NCBI GenBank assembly: GCA_902785705.1
Contig: CACZZN010000002.1
Coordinates: forward strand, 895-64,894
Source of the DNA: an uncultured Veillonellaceae bacterium
Lineage (GTDB): Bacteria > Bacillota > Negativicutes > Selenomonadales > Selenomonadaceae
Direction of reading: 5' to 3'
DNA: 64,000 bases
Part shown: piece after piece, positions 44,227-53,880 of the stretch
Layout: every line of letters starts with the position of its first letter
Position numbering within the stretch: position 1 is the stretch's first letter
Translations under genes and position numbers: made by a program
Notes under the pieces: generated by a model
What the model saw: only the letters and a program-made list of their open reading frames with translations
What the model was told of the DNA's origin: nothing
Databases searched by the model: none

Positions 44227-44928
44227 CTATTCTACCTTAGTTTGCCCATCTTCTGCAAGATAAACCGTCAGACGGTTTCCGCGCAAGCTGTGATTGTCCT
44301 GATAAGCCCATGCGTTCCCGGTGAGTATGGCCTTCCGCTCATCCTTGCCGTAGTAGTCCAGATGGTCGCCGCCCGCTTCCAGATTCTTGGGTGGACTGAT
44401 CAGATGCGCATTGCCGATGCCGACATAGTGTTCCTCGTCGATCCAGCCCTCCATCATATCCGCGGTCGCCGTGCCATCCTTGCTGCTGACTACGCCGCCC
44501 GCAGGAATCACGATGTGTCCGCGGTCATTCGGATAATAGTCGATGTGATCCCCTACAAAGGACTTGTCTTCCTTGGTCGCATGGACATTGCCATGGGCCT
44601 GCATATGCCCCTTGCCGTCATTTTCCGCCCAGTCGCAGGTGACGCGCGCCGTTTCCTTCACGGCAATCACATTGCCTTCCAGTCGCGCCGCCTGTGTATT
44701 GACATTGTACATTCCCTTGGCCCCTGTCGCCTTTGCCGTCCCGTGCTTCAGCAGCACATTGCCCGTCGCTATGATCTGCCCGGTCTTCATATCGTATTCC
44801 ACTGTGTCCGCATTGAGCTCCGACGGCTCATCCGCCGCATAGAGCGTCCCCATGCAGAGCAGCGGGATACACGCGGCAGCTGCCGCGATTTGCTTGAAGC
44901 TGCTGTAAAATCTTGGTTTTCTATTCAT
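44227..44928 (-). CDS. lptA: LptA/OstA-family periplasmic LPS-bridge protein
   Basis: 233 residues. Signal peptide (hydrophobic stretch ending LYAADEP) followed by repeated OstA beta-jellyroll strands: LNADTVEYDMKTGQIIATGNVLLKHG, AARLEGNVIAV, GDHIDYYPNDRGHIVIPAGG and GDHLDYYGKDERKAILTGNAWAYQDNHSLRG. This builds the periplasmic LPS channel. The start overlaps the end of lptC by eight bases. Confidence 0.92.
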   Translation of the reverse strand: MNRKPRFYSSFKQIAAAAACIPLLCMGTLYAADEPSELNADTVEYDMKTGQIIATGNVLLKHGTAKATGAKGMYNVNTQAARLEGNVIAVKETARVTCDWAENDGKGHMQAHGNVHATKEDKSFVGDHIDYYPNDRGHIVIPAGGVVSSKDGTATADMMEGWIDEEHYVGIGNAHLISPPKNLEAGGDHLDYYGKDERKAILTGNAWAYQDNHSLRGNRLTVYLAEDGQTKVE

Positions 44929-45475
44929 TCTTCTTTGCTCCTTTTACGATACGCGCGTTGCCCCGGATCCAGAAATGAGAAAAGGCATCCTTGCTCTCGA
45001 TGCGATCTCCCGTCGCCTCCAGATCGTCCTTTGTGACCTTCACCTTCCCCGATGCAACAAGCATGCCCTCTTTTTCCTGCCAATCCAGCTTATCGCTCGT
45101 GAGCTTCGCTCCGTCGGAGGTCGTTGCGACAACATCACCGTCGATATGGATTTCCTGTTTGTCCTGCTGATAGATGCCGTGCTTTGCCTTCAGCTCGATG
45201 GATTTCCCATCTTCCCGATAGAAATGGCCCACCAAATCCGTAAGTTCCGTATTGTTGGATTTCAAATCGGTTTCCATGCGCTTCGCTGTGAGATCCCAGA
45301 TCCGCTTGCCGTTGCGTTCCTCGCTCAGCGTATTTCCATCATATACCATTTTCTTCTCCGTATCAATCACCGGCTGATCCGGAGGCGGCTCCGGCGTTGT
45401 GCGGATCACCCAGACCACCAGGCATACGAACAGAAGACTTATCGTCCCCAAAAGGATTTTTCCTCTTGTGCTCAT
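44921..45475 (-). CDS. lptC: LPS export protein LptC
   Basis: 184 residues. One N-terminal membrane anchor (ILLGTISLLFVCLVVWVI), then a periplasmic jellyroll of strands with MVYDGNTLSEERNGKRIWDLTAKRME and KAKHGIYQQDKQEIHIDGDVVATTSDGAKL, typical of LptC. It passes LPS from the LptB2FG permease to LptA. Confidence 0.92.
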   Translation of the reverse strand: MSTRGKILLGTISLLFVCLVVWVIRTTPEPPPDQPVIDTEKKMVYDGNTLSEERNGKRIWDLTAKRMETDLKSNNTELTDLVGHFYREDGKSIELKAKHGIYQQDKQEIHIDGDVVATTSDGAKLTSDKLDWQEKEGMLVASGKVKVTKDDLEATGDRIESKDAFSHFWIRGNARIVKGAKKNE

Positions 45476-45487
45476 GCTGCTTGATCT

Positions 45488-46399
45488 TCACTCCTTTTTC
45501 GATGCCTTCACCGTGTGGTGCTTGTTCTTTTTCTGCTGATCCGGCGCAGTGTTCCAGCGTTTCTGGAACCAAATCCACTGCGTGGGGTTCTCGCGGATGA
45601 CTTGCTCCAGTATCTTCGTCATCTTCCGCGTGAATTCATAGAGATCCCGATCCGTGTCCCCCGTGTCCTCATAGCGGAGCACCTCGCCGATCACGACGCG
45701 GTGCCTGCCGTCCGGACGCCGCAGGATAAACGCGGGAAGTACCGGCGAATGGAACTTATTGGAAAATACCGCAGGCCCCATGGGCGTCGAGGCCGTCTTT
45801 CCAAGGAATTCGATGAAGGCACCGCCGGGACCTGCATCCTGGTCGGCCAGAAAGCCAAGGATCTTCCCTTTTTTCAGGGCACGTCCCGCAGCGAGAAGCT
45901 CGCTCGTGCCGCGGGAAAAAATCTCCACATGGATGGTAGCGCGCAGATCATTTAAAAGATCCGTATACTGCTGATTGGGCTGGGGCTTCGCGATGGCCGT
46001 CACAGGGAGGCCGTTCAAGGTAAATGCCGCAGACAGCCATTCCCAGGTACCGACATGCCCCGTGAGCACCACGACGCCATGCCCCTCGGCAATGGCCTCC
46101 TGCATGCGTTCCAAGTGGTCGATCTCGATGTATTCGTGAAGATTCTCTTCATTCAGGTTCGGCATGTAAAGGATATCCAGCACATTGCGCGCCAGATTCA
46201 CAAAGGACTCCCGCACCAGTTTCCGGGCTTCTTCCTCGGAAATCTGCAGCGCAGGCATCATCTGGCTCACGGCCCGTTCCCGCTCCTTCTTGATCAGCAG
46301 GTAATAGAGATTGCCCAGGATCCTGCCGAGGAACAGCAGCAGGTCATACGGCATGCAGCGCACGATCCTGCTCAAGAGCATCAAGCTTTTATATACCAT
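45488..46399 (-). CDS. lipid A biosynthesis acyltransferase (LpxL/HtrB family), copy 1
   Basis: 303 residues. An N-terminal hydrophobic helix then the catalytic HX4E motif GHVGTWEW (His near 117) and the LADQDAGPGGAFIEFLGKTA block. It adds a secondary acyl chain to Kdo2-lipid A or to its precursor. A homologue is encoded at the other end of the cluster (58401-59264); the two probably act on different acyl positions. Confidence 0.88.
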   Translation of the reverse strand: MVYKSLMLLSRIVRCMPYDLLLFLGRILGNLYYLLIKKERERAVSQMMPALQISEEEARKLVRESFVNLARNVLDILYMPNLNEENLHEYIEIDHLERMQEAIAEGHGVVVLTGHVGTWEWLSAAFTLNGLPVTAIAKPQPNQQYTDLLNDLRATIHVEIFSRGTSELLAAGRALKKGKILGFLADQDAGPGGAFIEFLGKTASTPMGPAVFSNKFHSPVLPAFILRRPDGRHRVVIGEVLRYEDTGDTDRDLYEFTRKMTKILEQVIRENPTQWIWFQKRWNTAPDQQKKNKHHTVKASKKE

Positions 46400-46409
46400 A
46401 TAGTATCAC

Positions 46410-46976
46410 CTATTGTCCAACTCCTGCCACATCCTGCGCATCCTTCCGCAGATAGTCTGCAAGGATGCCGTCCCACAGGCCCTGCGCTTTCAAGATGAAC
46501 TCAATGACTTCACGCACGGCGCCCTTTCCCCCGGGGAACGCAGATACCGCCAGCGACCTCGCCCGCACTTCCGGCACTGCATCCGCGACTGCCGCAGGGA
46601 ATCCGACCTGTGTCAGCACGGGAAGATCGATGATATCATCCGCGATGTAAGCAATCTCCTCATCCCGCAGCGCGAATTGCTGCTTGAGCTCCCGATAGGC
46701 GGCACGTTTGTCCATCTTCCCCTGCCACACCGCAGAGATGTGGAGTTCTTCCGCACGCTTCGCAAGCTGGACGGAACTCCGCCCCGTGATGACCGCGGTC
46801 TTCAGCCCGGCTTTGTGCGCCAAGGTGATGCCCAGCCCATCCCTGCAGAAGAACGGCTTGAAAAGCTCCCCCTCGGGGCCGATATAGATTCCGCCGTCCG
46901 TGAGCACGCCATCCACGTCGAAAATGATCAGACGGATTTTTTTCGCATGCTCCATTGCACGGTTTCCGATTTCCAT
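46410..46976 (-). CDS. kdsC: Kdo-8-phosphate phosphatase
   Basis: 188 residues. HAD fold of the KdsC type: LIIFDVDGVLTDGGIYIG (nucleophile Asp and DVDG), CRDGLGITLAHKAG, ITGRSS and AYIADDIIDLPVLTQVG. It removes the phosphate from Kdo8P. Its start overlaps the kdsD stop, and kdsA, kdsB and kdsD are in the same run, so the complete Kdo pathway is encoded together. Confidence 0.95.
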   Translation of the reverse strand: MEIGNRAMEHAKKIRLIIFDVDGVLTDGGIYIGPEGELFKPFFCRDGLGITLAHKAGLKTAVITGRSSVQLAKRAEELHISAVWQGKMDKRAAYRELKQQFALRDEEIAYIADDIIDLPVLTQVGFPAAVADAVPEVRARSLAVSAFPGGKGAVREVIEFILKAQGLWDGILADYLRKDAQDVAGVGQ

Positions 46977-47944
46977 TATACCACTCCCTGCCGTAAAAGA
47001 TCGGTCAGATGCACGATCCCCACCGGATTCCTGTCCGCATCCACCACCGGCAGCACCGTGACCGGACGGGGCTTATGCTTCTCCATGACGGAAAGCGCCG
47101 CGGCTGCGAGCTTTTCCTTCGTGATGGTCAGCGGCTCCGCCGTCATGATATGCTCCACGGGTTCGTCCAGGAAGCTGTTGTCCTTCCCGAGTGCGCGGCG
47201 GATGATGCCATCCGTGATCAGCCCGACGAACTTGCCCTTCTCATCCACAACGGAGGCGGCGCCCAGCCCCTTCTCCGTCATGACGAAGAGCGCATCCTTT
47301 GCCGTCTTGTCGTAGCGCACCAACGGATTGTCCTCGCCGCTGTGCATCACATGCTCCACGGTCAGCAGCAGCTTTCTTCCAAGCGCTCCGCCCGGATGGA
47401 ACATCGCAAAATCCTGCGAGGTGAAATTCCTTGCCGCCATGAGCGCCATCGCCATGGCATCCCCCATCGCCAGCGTCGCCGTCGTGCTTGCCGTAGGCGC
47501 AAGCCCCAGGGGACATGCCTCGCGCTCCACGCTGATGTCCACGAAATAATCGCAGTTCTTTCCCAGAGAAGAGTCCCTGCGCCCGCACATCGCAACGATG
47601 ACCGCGCCGATGCGCCGGATCACGGGCAGGATATTCACGATTTCCGAGGATTCCCCGCTGTGGGAAATCGCAATGACCACATCGTGCTCCGTCACCATGC
47701 CAAGATCCCCGTGGAAAGCCTCGCCCGGATGCATGAAAAAGGAGGGCGTCCCCGTACTTGCAAAGGTTGCCGCCATCTTGCGCCCGATATGCCCCGACTT
47801 TCCCATGCCTGTGACCACCACACGAGCCGAACAGTCCAGGATCGCCTGCACCGCCCTTTCAAATTCATCATCGATGCGCTCGGTCAGACGCTCCACTGCA
47901 TCTGCTTCTATCTTCAATGCCTCGATTGCCTTCTCTTTGATCAT
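46976..47944 (-). CDS. kdsD: D-arabinose-5-phosphate isomerase
   Basis: 322 residues. A SIS domain (about 40-170; VVTGMGKSGHIGRKMAATFASTGTPSFF, then ISHSGESSEIVN) and two C-terminal CBS domains (from about 205; MTAEPLTITKEKL and VVDADRNPVGIVHLTDLL). It makes arabinose-5-phosphate from ribulose-5-phosphate for KdsA. The start ATG at 47944 is preferred over 47965, with GGAGG-like AGGCGAGG upstream. Confidence 0.94.
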   Translation of the reverse strand: MIKEKAIEALKIEADAVERLTERIDDEFERAVQAILDCSARVVVTGMGKSGHIGRKMAATFASTGTPSFFMHPGEAFHGDLGMVTEHDVVIAISHSGESSEIVNILPVIRRIGAVIVAMCGRRDSSLGKNCDYFVDISVEREACPLGLAPTASTTATLAMGDAMAMALMAARNFTSQDFAMFHPGGALGRKLLLTVEHVMHSGEDNPLVRYDKTAKDALFVMTEKGLGAASVVDEKGKFVGLITDGIIRRALGKDNSFLDEPVEHIMTAEPLTITKEKLAAAALSVMEKHKPRPVTVLPVVDADRNPVGIVHLTDLLRQGVV

Positions 47945-47961
47945 CGGTTCCCTCGCCTCTT

Positions 47962-48786
47962 TCAAAGCTTCTTCTTCACGATTTCATGGATGGCAAGCGC
48001 ATCCTTCAGCATTTCCTCCAGATGATCCAGATACACCATGTTCGGGCCATCGCTCAGGGCTTCCTCCGGATTGTCGTGCACCTCCAGGAACAAACCGTCG
48101 ATGCCAACGCCGGCCGCCGCCCGCACCAGATATTCCACGAATTCCCGCTTGCCCGAGGAAGTTGCTCCCGCGCCGCCGGGAATCTGCACGCTGTGCGTGC
48201 CGTCGAAAATGACCGGATAGCCGAAGGAACGCATAATGGGAAGGGACCTCATATCCACCACCAGATTGTTGTAGCCGAAAGAAGCGCCGCGCTCCGTGAG
48301 CAGGATCTGATTCGTCCCGCTGCCGTGCAGTTTGTCCACCACATTGCGCATATCCGCCGGGGAGAGGAACTGTCCTTTCTTCACGTTGACCACACGCCCC
48401 GTCACCGCCGCCGCATGCAGAAGATCGGTCTGGCGGCAGAGAAACGCCGGGATCTGCAGGATATCTGCCACCTTCGCGGCCGGCTCCGCCTGCGTCGTCT
48501 CATGGATATCCGTCACGATCGGAACCTGCAGTTCATCTTTGATCTGCTGCAGCATCCTGAGGCCCTCTTTCACGCCCGGACCGCGGAAACTGTGATAGGA
48601 AGACCGGTTCGCTTTATCGAAAGAGGCCTTGAACACATAGGGAATCCCAAGGCGCTGCGTAATGTCCTTGATCGTGCGCCCGATATAGAGGCAGCGTTCC
48701 AGCCCCTCCAGCACGCACGGGCCTGCCAGCAATACCAGCGGCTCCCCGCCGCCAATCTGAAAGTTTCCTACCTGCACCTTGTTCAT
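47962..48786 (-). CDS. kdsA: Kdo-8-phosphate synthase
   Basis: 274 residues. [10 protein letters not shown] at the N-terminus, with Cys where metal-independent enzymes have Asn, so it is likely to be the metal-dependent class; [24 protein letters not shown], and [11 protein letters not shown] complete the PEP/arabinose-5-P site. It makes Kdo8P. ATG start 48786. Confidence 0.95.
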   Translation of the reverse strand: MNKVQVGNFQIGGGEPLVLLAGPCVLEGLERCLYIGRTIKDITQRLGIPYVFKASFDKANRSSYHSFRGPGVKEGLRMLQQIKDELQVPIVTDIHETTQAEPAAKVADILQIPAFLCRQTDLLHAAAVTGRVVNVKKGQFLSPADMRNVVDKLHGSGTNQILLTERGASFGYNNLVVDMRSLPIMRSFGYPVIFDGTHSVQIPGGAGATSSGKREFVEYLVRAAAGVGIDGLFLEVHDNPEEALSDGPNMVYLDHLEEMLKDALAIHEIVKKKL

Positions 48787-48821
48787 CGTTCTGCCACCTT
48801 TCCATCATTCTTCCTATGCTT

Positions 48822-49553
48822 CTATCCCATTTTCCGATAAATCTCGTTGACCAGCGCCAAATCTTCCGCCGTATCCACGCCGACAAATTGGATGTCTGTC
48901 GGGAGCACCCTGATGCGATACCCGTTTTCCAGCGCCCGCAGCTGTTCCAAGGACTCCGCCTGCTCCAGCGGCGTGGGCGGCATCTTGGCATAGCGCAGCA
49001 AAAATTCCCGCCGATAGGCATAGATGCCGATATGCTTGTGCACAGGCGCTTTGCCGGCATTTCTCGGATAAGGCATGAGCGACCGCGAAAAGTACAGCGC
49101 GTAGCCCTGCAGATCCGTGACTACCTTGACGTTATTGGGGTTCTTCATCTCTTCCTCGTCCGTCATGGGCGTCATGACCGTCGCCATCTGAAGCGACCCA
49201 TCCTCTTCGAACAGGACGGCCAGCCGATTGATGAGTTCCGGATCGATCAGCGGTTCATCTCCCTGCACATTGATGATCAGCTCCATGTCCTCATAGGCCG
49301 CAGCAACCTCCGCCAATCGGTCTGTGCCGGTCGGATGATCCGCCGCAGTCATCATGGCCTCACCGCCGTGGGCACGCACAGCCTCGCAAATCCTTTCATC
49401 ATCCGTAGCAACCAGCACTTTCTCCACACGATCGGCCTGCACAGCGCGTTCATATACACGGCAGATCATCGGCTTGCCAGCAATATCCAACAGCGGTTTG
49501 CCGGGCAGCCGTGTAGAGGCGTAGCGCGCCGGAATCACACATAAAGTCCTCAT
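48822..49553 (-). CDS. kdsB: CMP-Kdo synthetase
   Basis: 243 residues. CVIPARYASTRLPGKPLLDIAGKPMI (nucleotide-binding loop), NVQGDEPLIDPELI and HKHIGIYAYRREFLLRY match KdsB. It activates Kdo with CTP for transfer by WaaA. Forty bases downstream of the waaA-lpxK gene. Confidence 0.96.
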   Translation of the reverse strand: MRTLCVIPARYASTRLPGKPLLDIAGKPMICRVYERAVQADRVEKVLVATDDERICEAVRAHGGEAMMTAADHPTGTDRLAEVAAAYEDMELIINVQGDEPLIDPELINRLAVLFEEDGSLQMATVMTPMTDEEEMKNPNNVKVVTDLQGYALYFSRSLMPYPRNAGKAPVHKHIGIYAYRREFLLRYAKMPPTPLEQAESLEQLRALENGYRIRVLPTDIQFVGVDTAEDLALVNEIYRKMG

Positions 49554-49593
49554 TCTGCATCCATCCTCCCAAGAATCGTCCTGTTTCTACGCT

Positions 49594-52101
49594 TCAGGAC
49601 CGCTCGTTTGTCAGCGGGGCCTTGCCCGTCTTTGCCGCCAGTTCTTCCCGCAGCTTCATTCTGAGTTCTTCCGCGCCTGACTGGAACATGACCTCCACAC
49701 AGATGACATAGATGGGGATATCCCAGTTCGCACGCGCCACCTCCGTCGGAATCTTCACGGCGTCCTTCTCCGTGATGACAATAGCCTCCGCGCCCTGCGC
49801 CTCCGCCTGCTGCAATACGTCCTGCATCTCGCGCATCGTATAGTCATGATGATCGGGATAGCGCAGGCTCTCAATGATGACCGTCCCCAGATCGCTCAAT
49901 GTCTGCTCGAAGGAAGCAGGATTTCCGATGGCGGACACCGCCACGATATGCTTTCCCCGGATCCGCTCCACCGGGATTCCCTCGCCCGCGATGTCCACAT
50001 ACCAATCCGCAAGCGGGATAAAGCAGCGCGGCTGGTGGATGCTCTCCACGATCTGCGCATTTTCATTGTAATGGTGCACGGTGTTCTTAATGTACTCGCA
50101 GGAGCCGACAGCCGCCTGGTCCACCTTCGTCATGAGACAGACATCCGCGCGGCTGATATGTGACATGGACTCGCGCAGCGTGCCGCGCGGCAGGATATAG
50201 CCGTTTCCGAACACATTCACCGCGTCCACCAGCAGGATATCCATATCGCGCTTGAGCTGCCAATGCTGGTAGCCATCATCGAGGATAGCCACCTCCGCGC
50301 CGAAATGCTCGATGGCATAGCGTCCCGTCAAGGCACGCTCCGCGCCGATGAGCACCGGCACATTGGGCAGATGCTTTGCCAGCATGTAAGCCTCGTCGCC
50401 TGCTTCGGAGGCATCCATATGCAGCCGTTCCCCATCCGATACGATGCCGACCTCTCCGTGCCACTTCGCGCGGTAGCCGCGGTTCAGGATCACGACACGG
50501 TAGCCCATATCGCGGATTTCCCTAGCCAGCCGCTGCGCCGTCGGCGTTTTGCCCGTGCCGCCCACCGTGATATTCCCCAGGCTGATGACATAGCAGTCCA
50601 AACTTTGCCGGCTGAACAAGCCAATCTTATATCCTGCCAGCTTCAGATTGACCAACTGCGCATAGATCAAAGAAAAAACATACAGCACGGATAGAATGAT
50701 TCTTTGTGATATACCTTGAACTTCACTCGTATGTATCAAAGAACTAAAGTATGTCTGTAAATTTTCAACTTTTTCCGTTGCACGGATGTGCTGCGCATTT
50801 TCTTTTGCTTCATAATTTGTCAGCATTTCTCTGAGCAATATGGCGGATTTTCGAGATGCACCTTTATTTTCTCCAACAATCGCCAAGGTCTCAGCTTCCA
50901 TCCGATGCCGATGTTCCGGATCATCAAAGAGCTGCACGACCTCCTGCTCCAGCTCATCCGCATCCTTGACCGTGATGCAGGCATTCCGCTTGGCGAAGAG
51001 CGCATGGGTGTCCTTGAAATTGAACATATTATGCCCGACGATAATCGCCTTGCCATGAGCTGCAGGCTCCAGAATATTGTGCCCTCCATGGGAAATCAGG
51101 CTGCCGCCCACGTAGATGACGTCTCCGATGCTGTAGACCTTGCCAAGTTCGCCAATGGTATCCAGGATCACGATGTCCTCGCCGGCCGGAGCCCGCTTCT
51201 GCAGCTCCGTACGCGTCGCCACGGTAAACCCTGCCTTCCTGCAGATATGCGTGACTTCCATGGTCCGCAGCAGCTCGCGGGGCGCAATGACCAAGCGCGC
51301 CTTCGGGTGCGTCTTCCGCACAGCCTTGAAGGCCTGCAGCACGTATTCCTCTTCCCCGCGATGGGTGCTGCCCGCCAGCAGGATGCCCTCCGCATCGCTC
51401 AGCCCCATTTCGCGCAGGATGGTGTCTCGCTCCTCCTGGCTGACATCCGTGTAGGTCTGGTCGAATTTCGTATTTCCCGTGACCGTCACCAGATCCGGCG
51501 GCGCCCCCAGCCGCTGGATATAGTCCGCGTCAATGGGAGACTGCATAGCGAACAGCTTCACCGTGCTGATCATATCCGTCAAAACGCTGTGCAGATACTT
51601 GTAGCGCTTCACGCTCTTGTCGCTGATGCGCCCATTGACCATCATGACAGGCACCCGGATCGCCCGCGCGGTCTTCAAAAGATTTGGCCAGAGCTCCGTC
51701 TCCACAGGCAGGAATACCCGGGGGTGAATCCGCCGCACCACATGCTCCGCCAGCCAGGGAAGATCGAGGGGCAGGTAGATGATGCTGTCCGCATCTTTGA
51801 TGATGCGGTTTGCCATCTCATAGCCGCTTGTCGTCACGACGGACACCAGAATCGGGCTGTTCGGAAATTCCTGGCGGAACTCCTTGATGAGTGGGCTGGT
51901 TGCCACGATTTCCCCGACAGAAGCCGCGTGGACCCATATGCAGTTTTTCTTTTCGACTTTGTCCAGCGCGTGCTCGGGATAAAATCCAAGGCTCTGCTTG
52001 ATGCGCTCCACAAAGCCCTTTTCACGCACGGAGCGGATCATGAACACCGGAATGATCAGTATCACAACGATGATCGCCGCTATGTTATAGAGAAATTGCA
52101 T
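49594..52101 (-). CDS. fusion of Kdo transferase (WaaA) and tetraacyldisaccharide 4'-kinase (LpxK)
   Basis: 835 residues. Residues 1-425 are WaaA/KdtA: N-terminal membrane anchor, WVHAASVGEIVATSPLI, SVVTTSGYEMANRII, GSTHRGEEEYVLQAF and VGGSLISHGGHNILEPAAHGK. After a linker, residues 470-835 are LpxK: a membrane helix, the Walker A GNITVGGTGKTP (around 505), VVILNRGYRAKWHGE, DDGYQHWQLKRD and PDHHDYTMREM. In most Gram-negatives these are separate genes; here one polypeptide phosphorylates lipid IVA precursor and adds Kdo, two consecutive steps. Both active sites look intact. Confidence 0.93.
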   Translation of the reverse strand: MQFLYNIAAIIVVILIIPVFMIRSVREKGFVERIKQSLGFYPEHALDKVEKKNCIWVHAASVGEIVATSPLIKEFRQEFPNSPILVSVVTTSGYEMANRIIKDADSIIYLPLDLPWLAEHVVRRIHPRVFLPVETELWPNLLKTARAIRVPVMMVNGRISDKSVKRYKYLHSVLTDMISTVKLFAMQSPIDADYIQRLGAPPDLVTVTGNTKFDQTYTDVSQEERDTILREMGLSDAEGILLAGSTHRGEEEYVLQAFKAVRKTHPKARLVIAPRELLRTMEVTHICRKAGFTVATRTELQKRAPAGEDIVILDTIGELGKVYSIGDVIYVGGSLISHGGHNILEPAAHGKAIIVGHNMFNFKDTHALFAKRNACITVKDADELEQEVVQLFDDPEHRHRMEAETLAIVGENKGASRKSAILLREMLTNYEAKENAQHIRATEKVENLQTYFSSLIHTSEVQGISQRIILSVLYVFSLIYAQLVNLKLAGYKIGLFSRQSLDCYVISLGNITVGGTGKTPTAQRLAREIRDMGYRVVILNRGYRAKWHGEVGIVSDGERLHMDASEAGDEAYMLAKHLPNVPVLIGAERALTGRYAIEHFGAEVAILDDGYQHWQLKRDMDILLVDAVNVFGNGYILPRGTLRESMSHISRADVCLMTKVDQAAVGSCEYIKNTVHHYNENAQIVESIHQPRCFIPLADWYVDIAGEGIPVERIRGKHIVAVSAIGNPASFEQTLSDLGTVIIESLRYPDHHDYTMREMQDVLQQAEAQGAEAIVITEKDAVKIPTEVARANWDIPIYVICVEVMFQSGAEELRMKLREELAAKTGKAPLTNERS

Positions 52102-52152
52102 GTTGCTTCCCCTTTACTATCTATGAAAAATTAGCGAATCAAGCCCGCAACA

Positions 52153-53880
52153 TTAGAATTCCTTGCTGAACTGGATATGGTACAGATTGCTATAGAGTCC
52201 GTTCATGGCCAGCAGTTCCTCATGTGTGCCATGCTCCTTGATCCGCCCATGATCGATCACATAGATCTGGTCAGCATTGAAAATCGTGGAAAGACGATGC
52301 GCAATCACGAAGGACGTGCGGCCCACCATCAGTTTGTCCAAGGCAGCCTGCACCACCTTTTCGCTTTCCGTATCCAAGGCGGATGTCGCCTCGTCCAAAA
52401 TCAGAATGCGCGGATTTTTCAGGATTGCACGAGCGATGGACATGCGCTGGCGCTGACCGCCCGAAAGATTCAGCCCTCGTTCGCCGATCTGCGTGTCGTA
52501 GCCCTGCGGCAGGTCACGGATGAACGCATCCGCATTCGCCGCCTTGGCGGCCTCGATGACCTCCTCGTCCGTCGCGTCCAGCCGTCCATAGCGGATATTC
52601 TCCATGACCGTTGTGCTGAAGAGCAGCGTTTCCTGCGGCACAATGCCAATCTGCTCCCGCAGGGAATCCACCGTCACGTCCCGGATATCCAAACCATCGA
52701 TCCGAATATCACCGCTGTCTACATCATAAAACCTCGGAATGAGATTTGCAATGGTGGATTTTCCGGCGCCGCTGGGCCCTACAAATGCAACCATCTGTCC
52801 GGGTTCTGCCGTAAGCGACAGATCCGCAAGCGCATCATGCTCATGATCGTAGGAGAACGTCACATGCTCCACCTGCACATGTCCCTTGATCTCCGGCAGA
52901 GGCTTTGCTCCCGGATGATCCTTCACGCTTTCCTCCATATCCAGCACGGCAAAGATGCGGTCCACAGCCGCCATCGCCTTCTGGATGGTTCCATATACCC
53001 TGGAAATGCGCTTGACCGGATTGGCCAGATTGACCGCATAGGTCAGAAACGCCACCAGCGCGCCCGCCGTGATCTCATCGTTGATGACTTCATAGCCGCC
53101 GAACCATACAATGAACGATACGGCGAGGGCCGCAAGGAACTCCACGGTCGGCGTCAGGAGGCTCGTGAGCTGCACGCCCTTCATGGCGGCCCGGAAGTTC
53201 AGCATATTTTGCTTCTGGAACCGCTCGATCTCATATGCCTCGCGCACAAAGGACTTGACCACACGTATGGAGGAAATGCTTTCCTGCAGCAGCGACGTGA
53301 TATCCGCCAGCCGCTCCTGAATGACGGTTCCCGTCCGCTTGAGCTTGCGTCCGAAGACCTTCATGGCCTGCCCGACCATCGGGATGACCGTCAGTGTCAG
53401 AAGGCTCAGCTTCCAATCCAGATAGACCATCATGGCAAGGGAACCAATCAGGATGGCGCCCTCCGTCACCAGCTCGATCAGATTGTCCACCAACGCCGTC
53501 TGGATCGCGTTGACATCATTCGTGAGATAGCTCATGGTCTCGCCTGTCTGATGCTTGTCGAAATAGGCCATGGGCATGCGCTGGAACTTGCGGAACATGA
53601 CCTCCCGCACATCGATTACTACGCGCTGCCCGATATAGGACACCAGATAGGACTGCCCATAGTAGAAAAGCCCCCGGAGCAGGAACACCCCTACAATGCT
53701 CACTGAAATGATGTTCAGCAGCAGCATGTTCTTCTCGATGAGCACCTCATCGATCATGTCCTTGATGATCCATGGCAGGTAGAGATTTGCACCGGCCGCC
53801 ATGATAATGCAGAAGATGGCAAGAACCAGGCGCTTCTTATAAGGATAGATATATCTCAGCAGCCGCCTGTAATTCTTCAT
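52153..53880 (-). CDS. msbA: lipid A export ABC transporter MsbA
   Basis: 575 residues. Six-helix ABC exporter domain (1-320) followed by an ATPase: Walker A GPSGAGKST, Q-loop, signature LSGGQRQRMSIARAIL, Walker B ILILDEATSALD, and switch IAHRLST. The cluster position (between lpxB and waaA-lpxK) identifies it as the lipid A core flippase rather than a drug exporter. The start overlaps the lpxB stop (ATGA). Confidence 0.92.
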   Translation of the reverse strand: MKNYRRLLRYIYPYKKRLVLAIFCIIMAAGANLYLPWIIKDMIDEVLIEKNMLLLNIISVSIVGVFLLRGLFYYGQSYLVSYIGQRVVIDVREVMFRKFQRMPMAYFDKHQTGETMSYLTNDVNAIQTALVDNLIELVTEGAILIGSLAMMVYLDWKLSLLTLTVIPMVGQAMKVFGRKLKRTGTVIQERLADITSLLQESISSIRVVKSFVREAYEIERFQKQNMLNFRAAMKGVQLTSLLTPTVEFLAALAVSFIVWFGGYEVINDEITAGALVAFLTYAVNLANPVKRISRVYGTIQKAMAAVDRIFAVLDMEESVKDHPGAKPLPEIKGHVQVEHVTFSYDHEHDALADLSLTAEPGQMVAFVGPSGAGKSTIANLIPRFYDVDSGDIRIDGLDIRDVTVDSLREQIGIVPQETLLFSTTVMENIRYGRLDATDEEVIEAAKAANADAFIRDLPQGYDTQIGERGLNLSGGQRQRMSIARAILKNPRILILDEATSALDTESEKVVQAALDKLMVGRTSFVIAHRLSTIFNADQIYVIDHGRIKEHGTHEELLAMNGLYSNLYHIQFSKEF

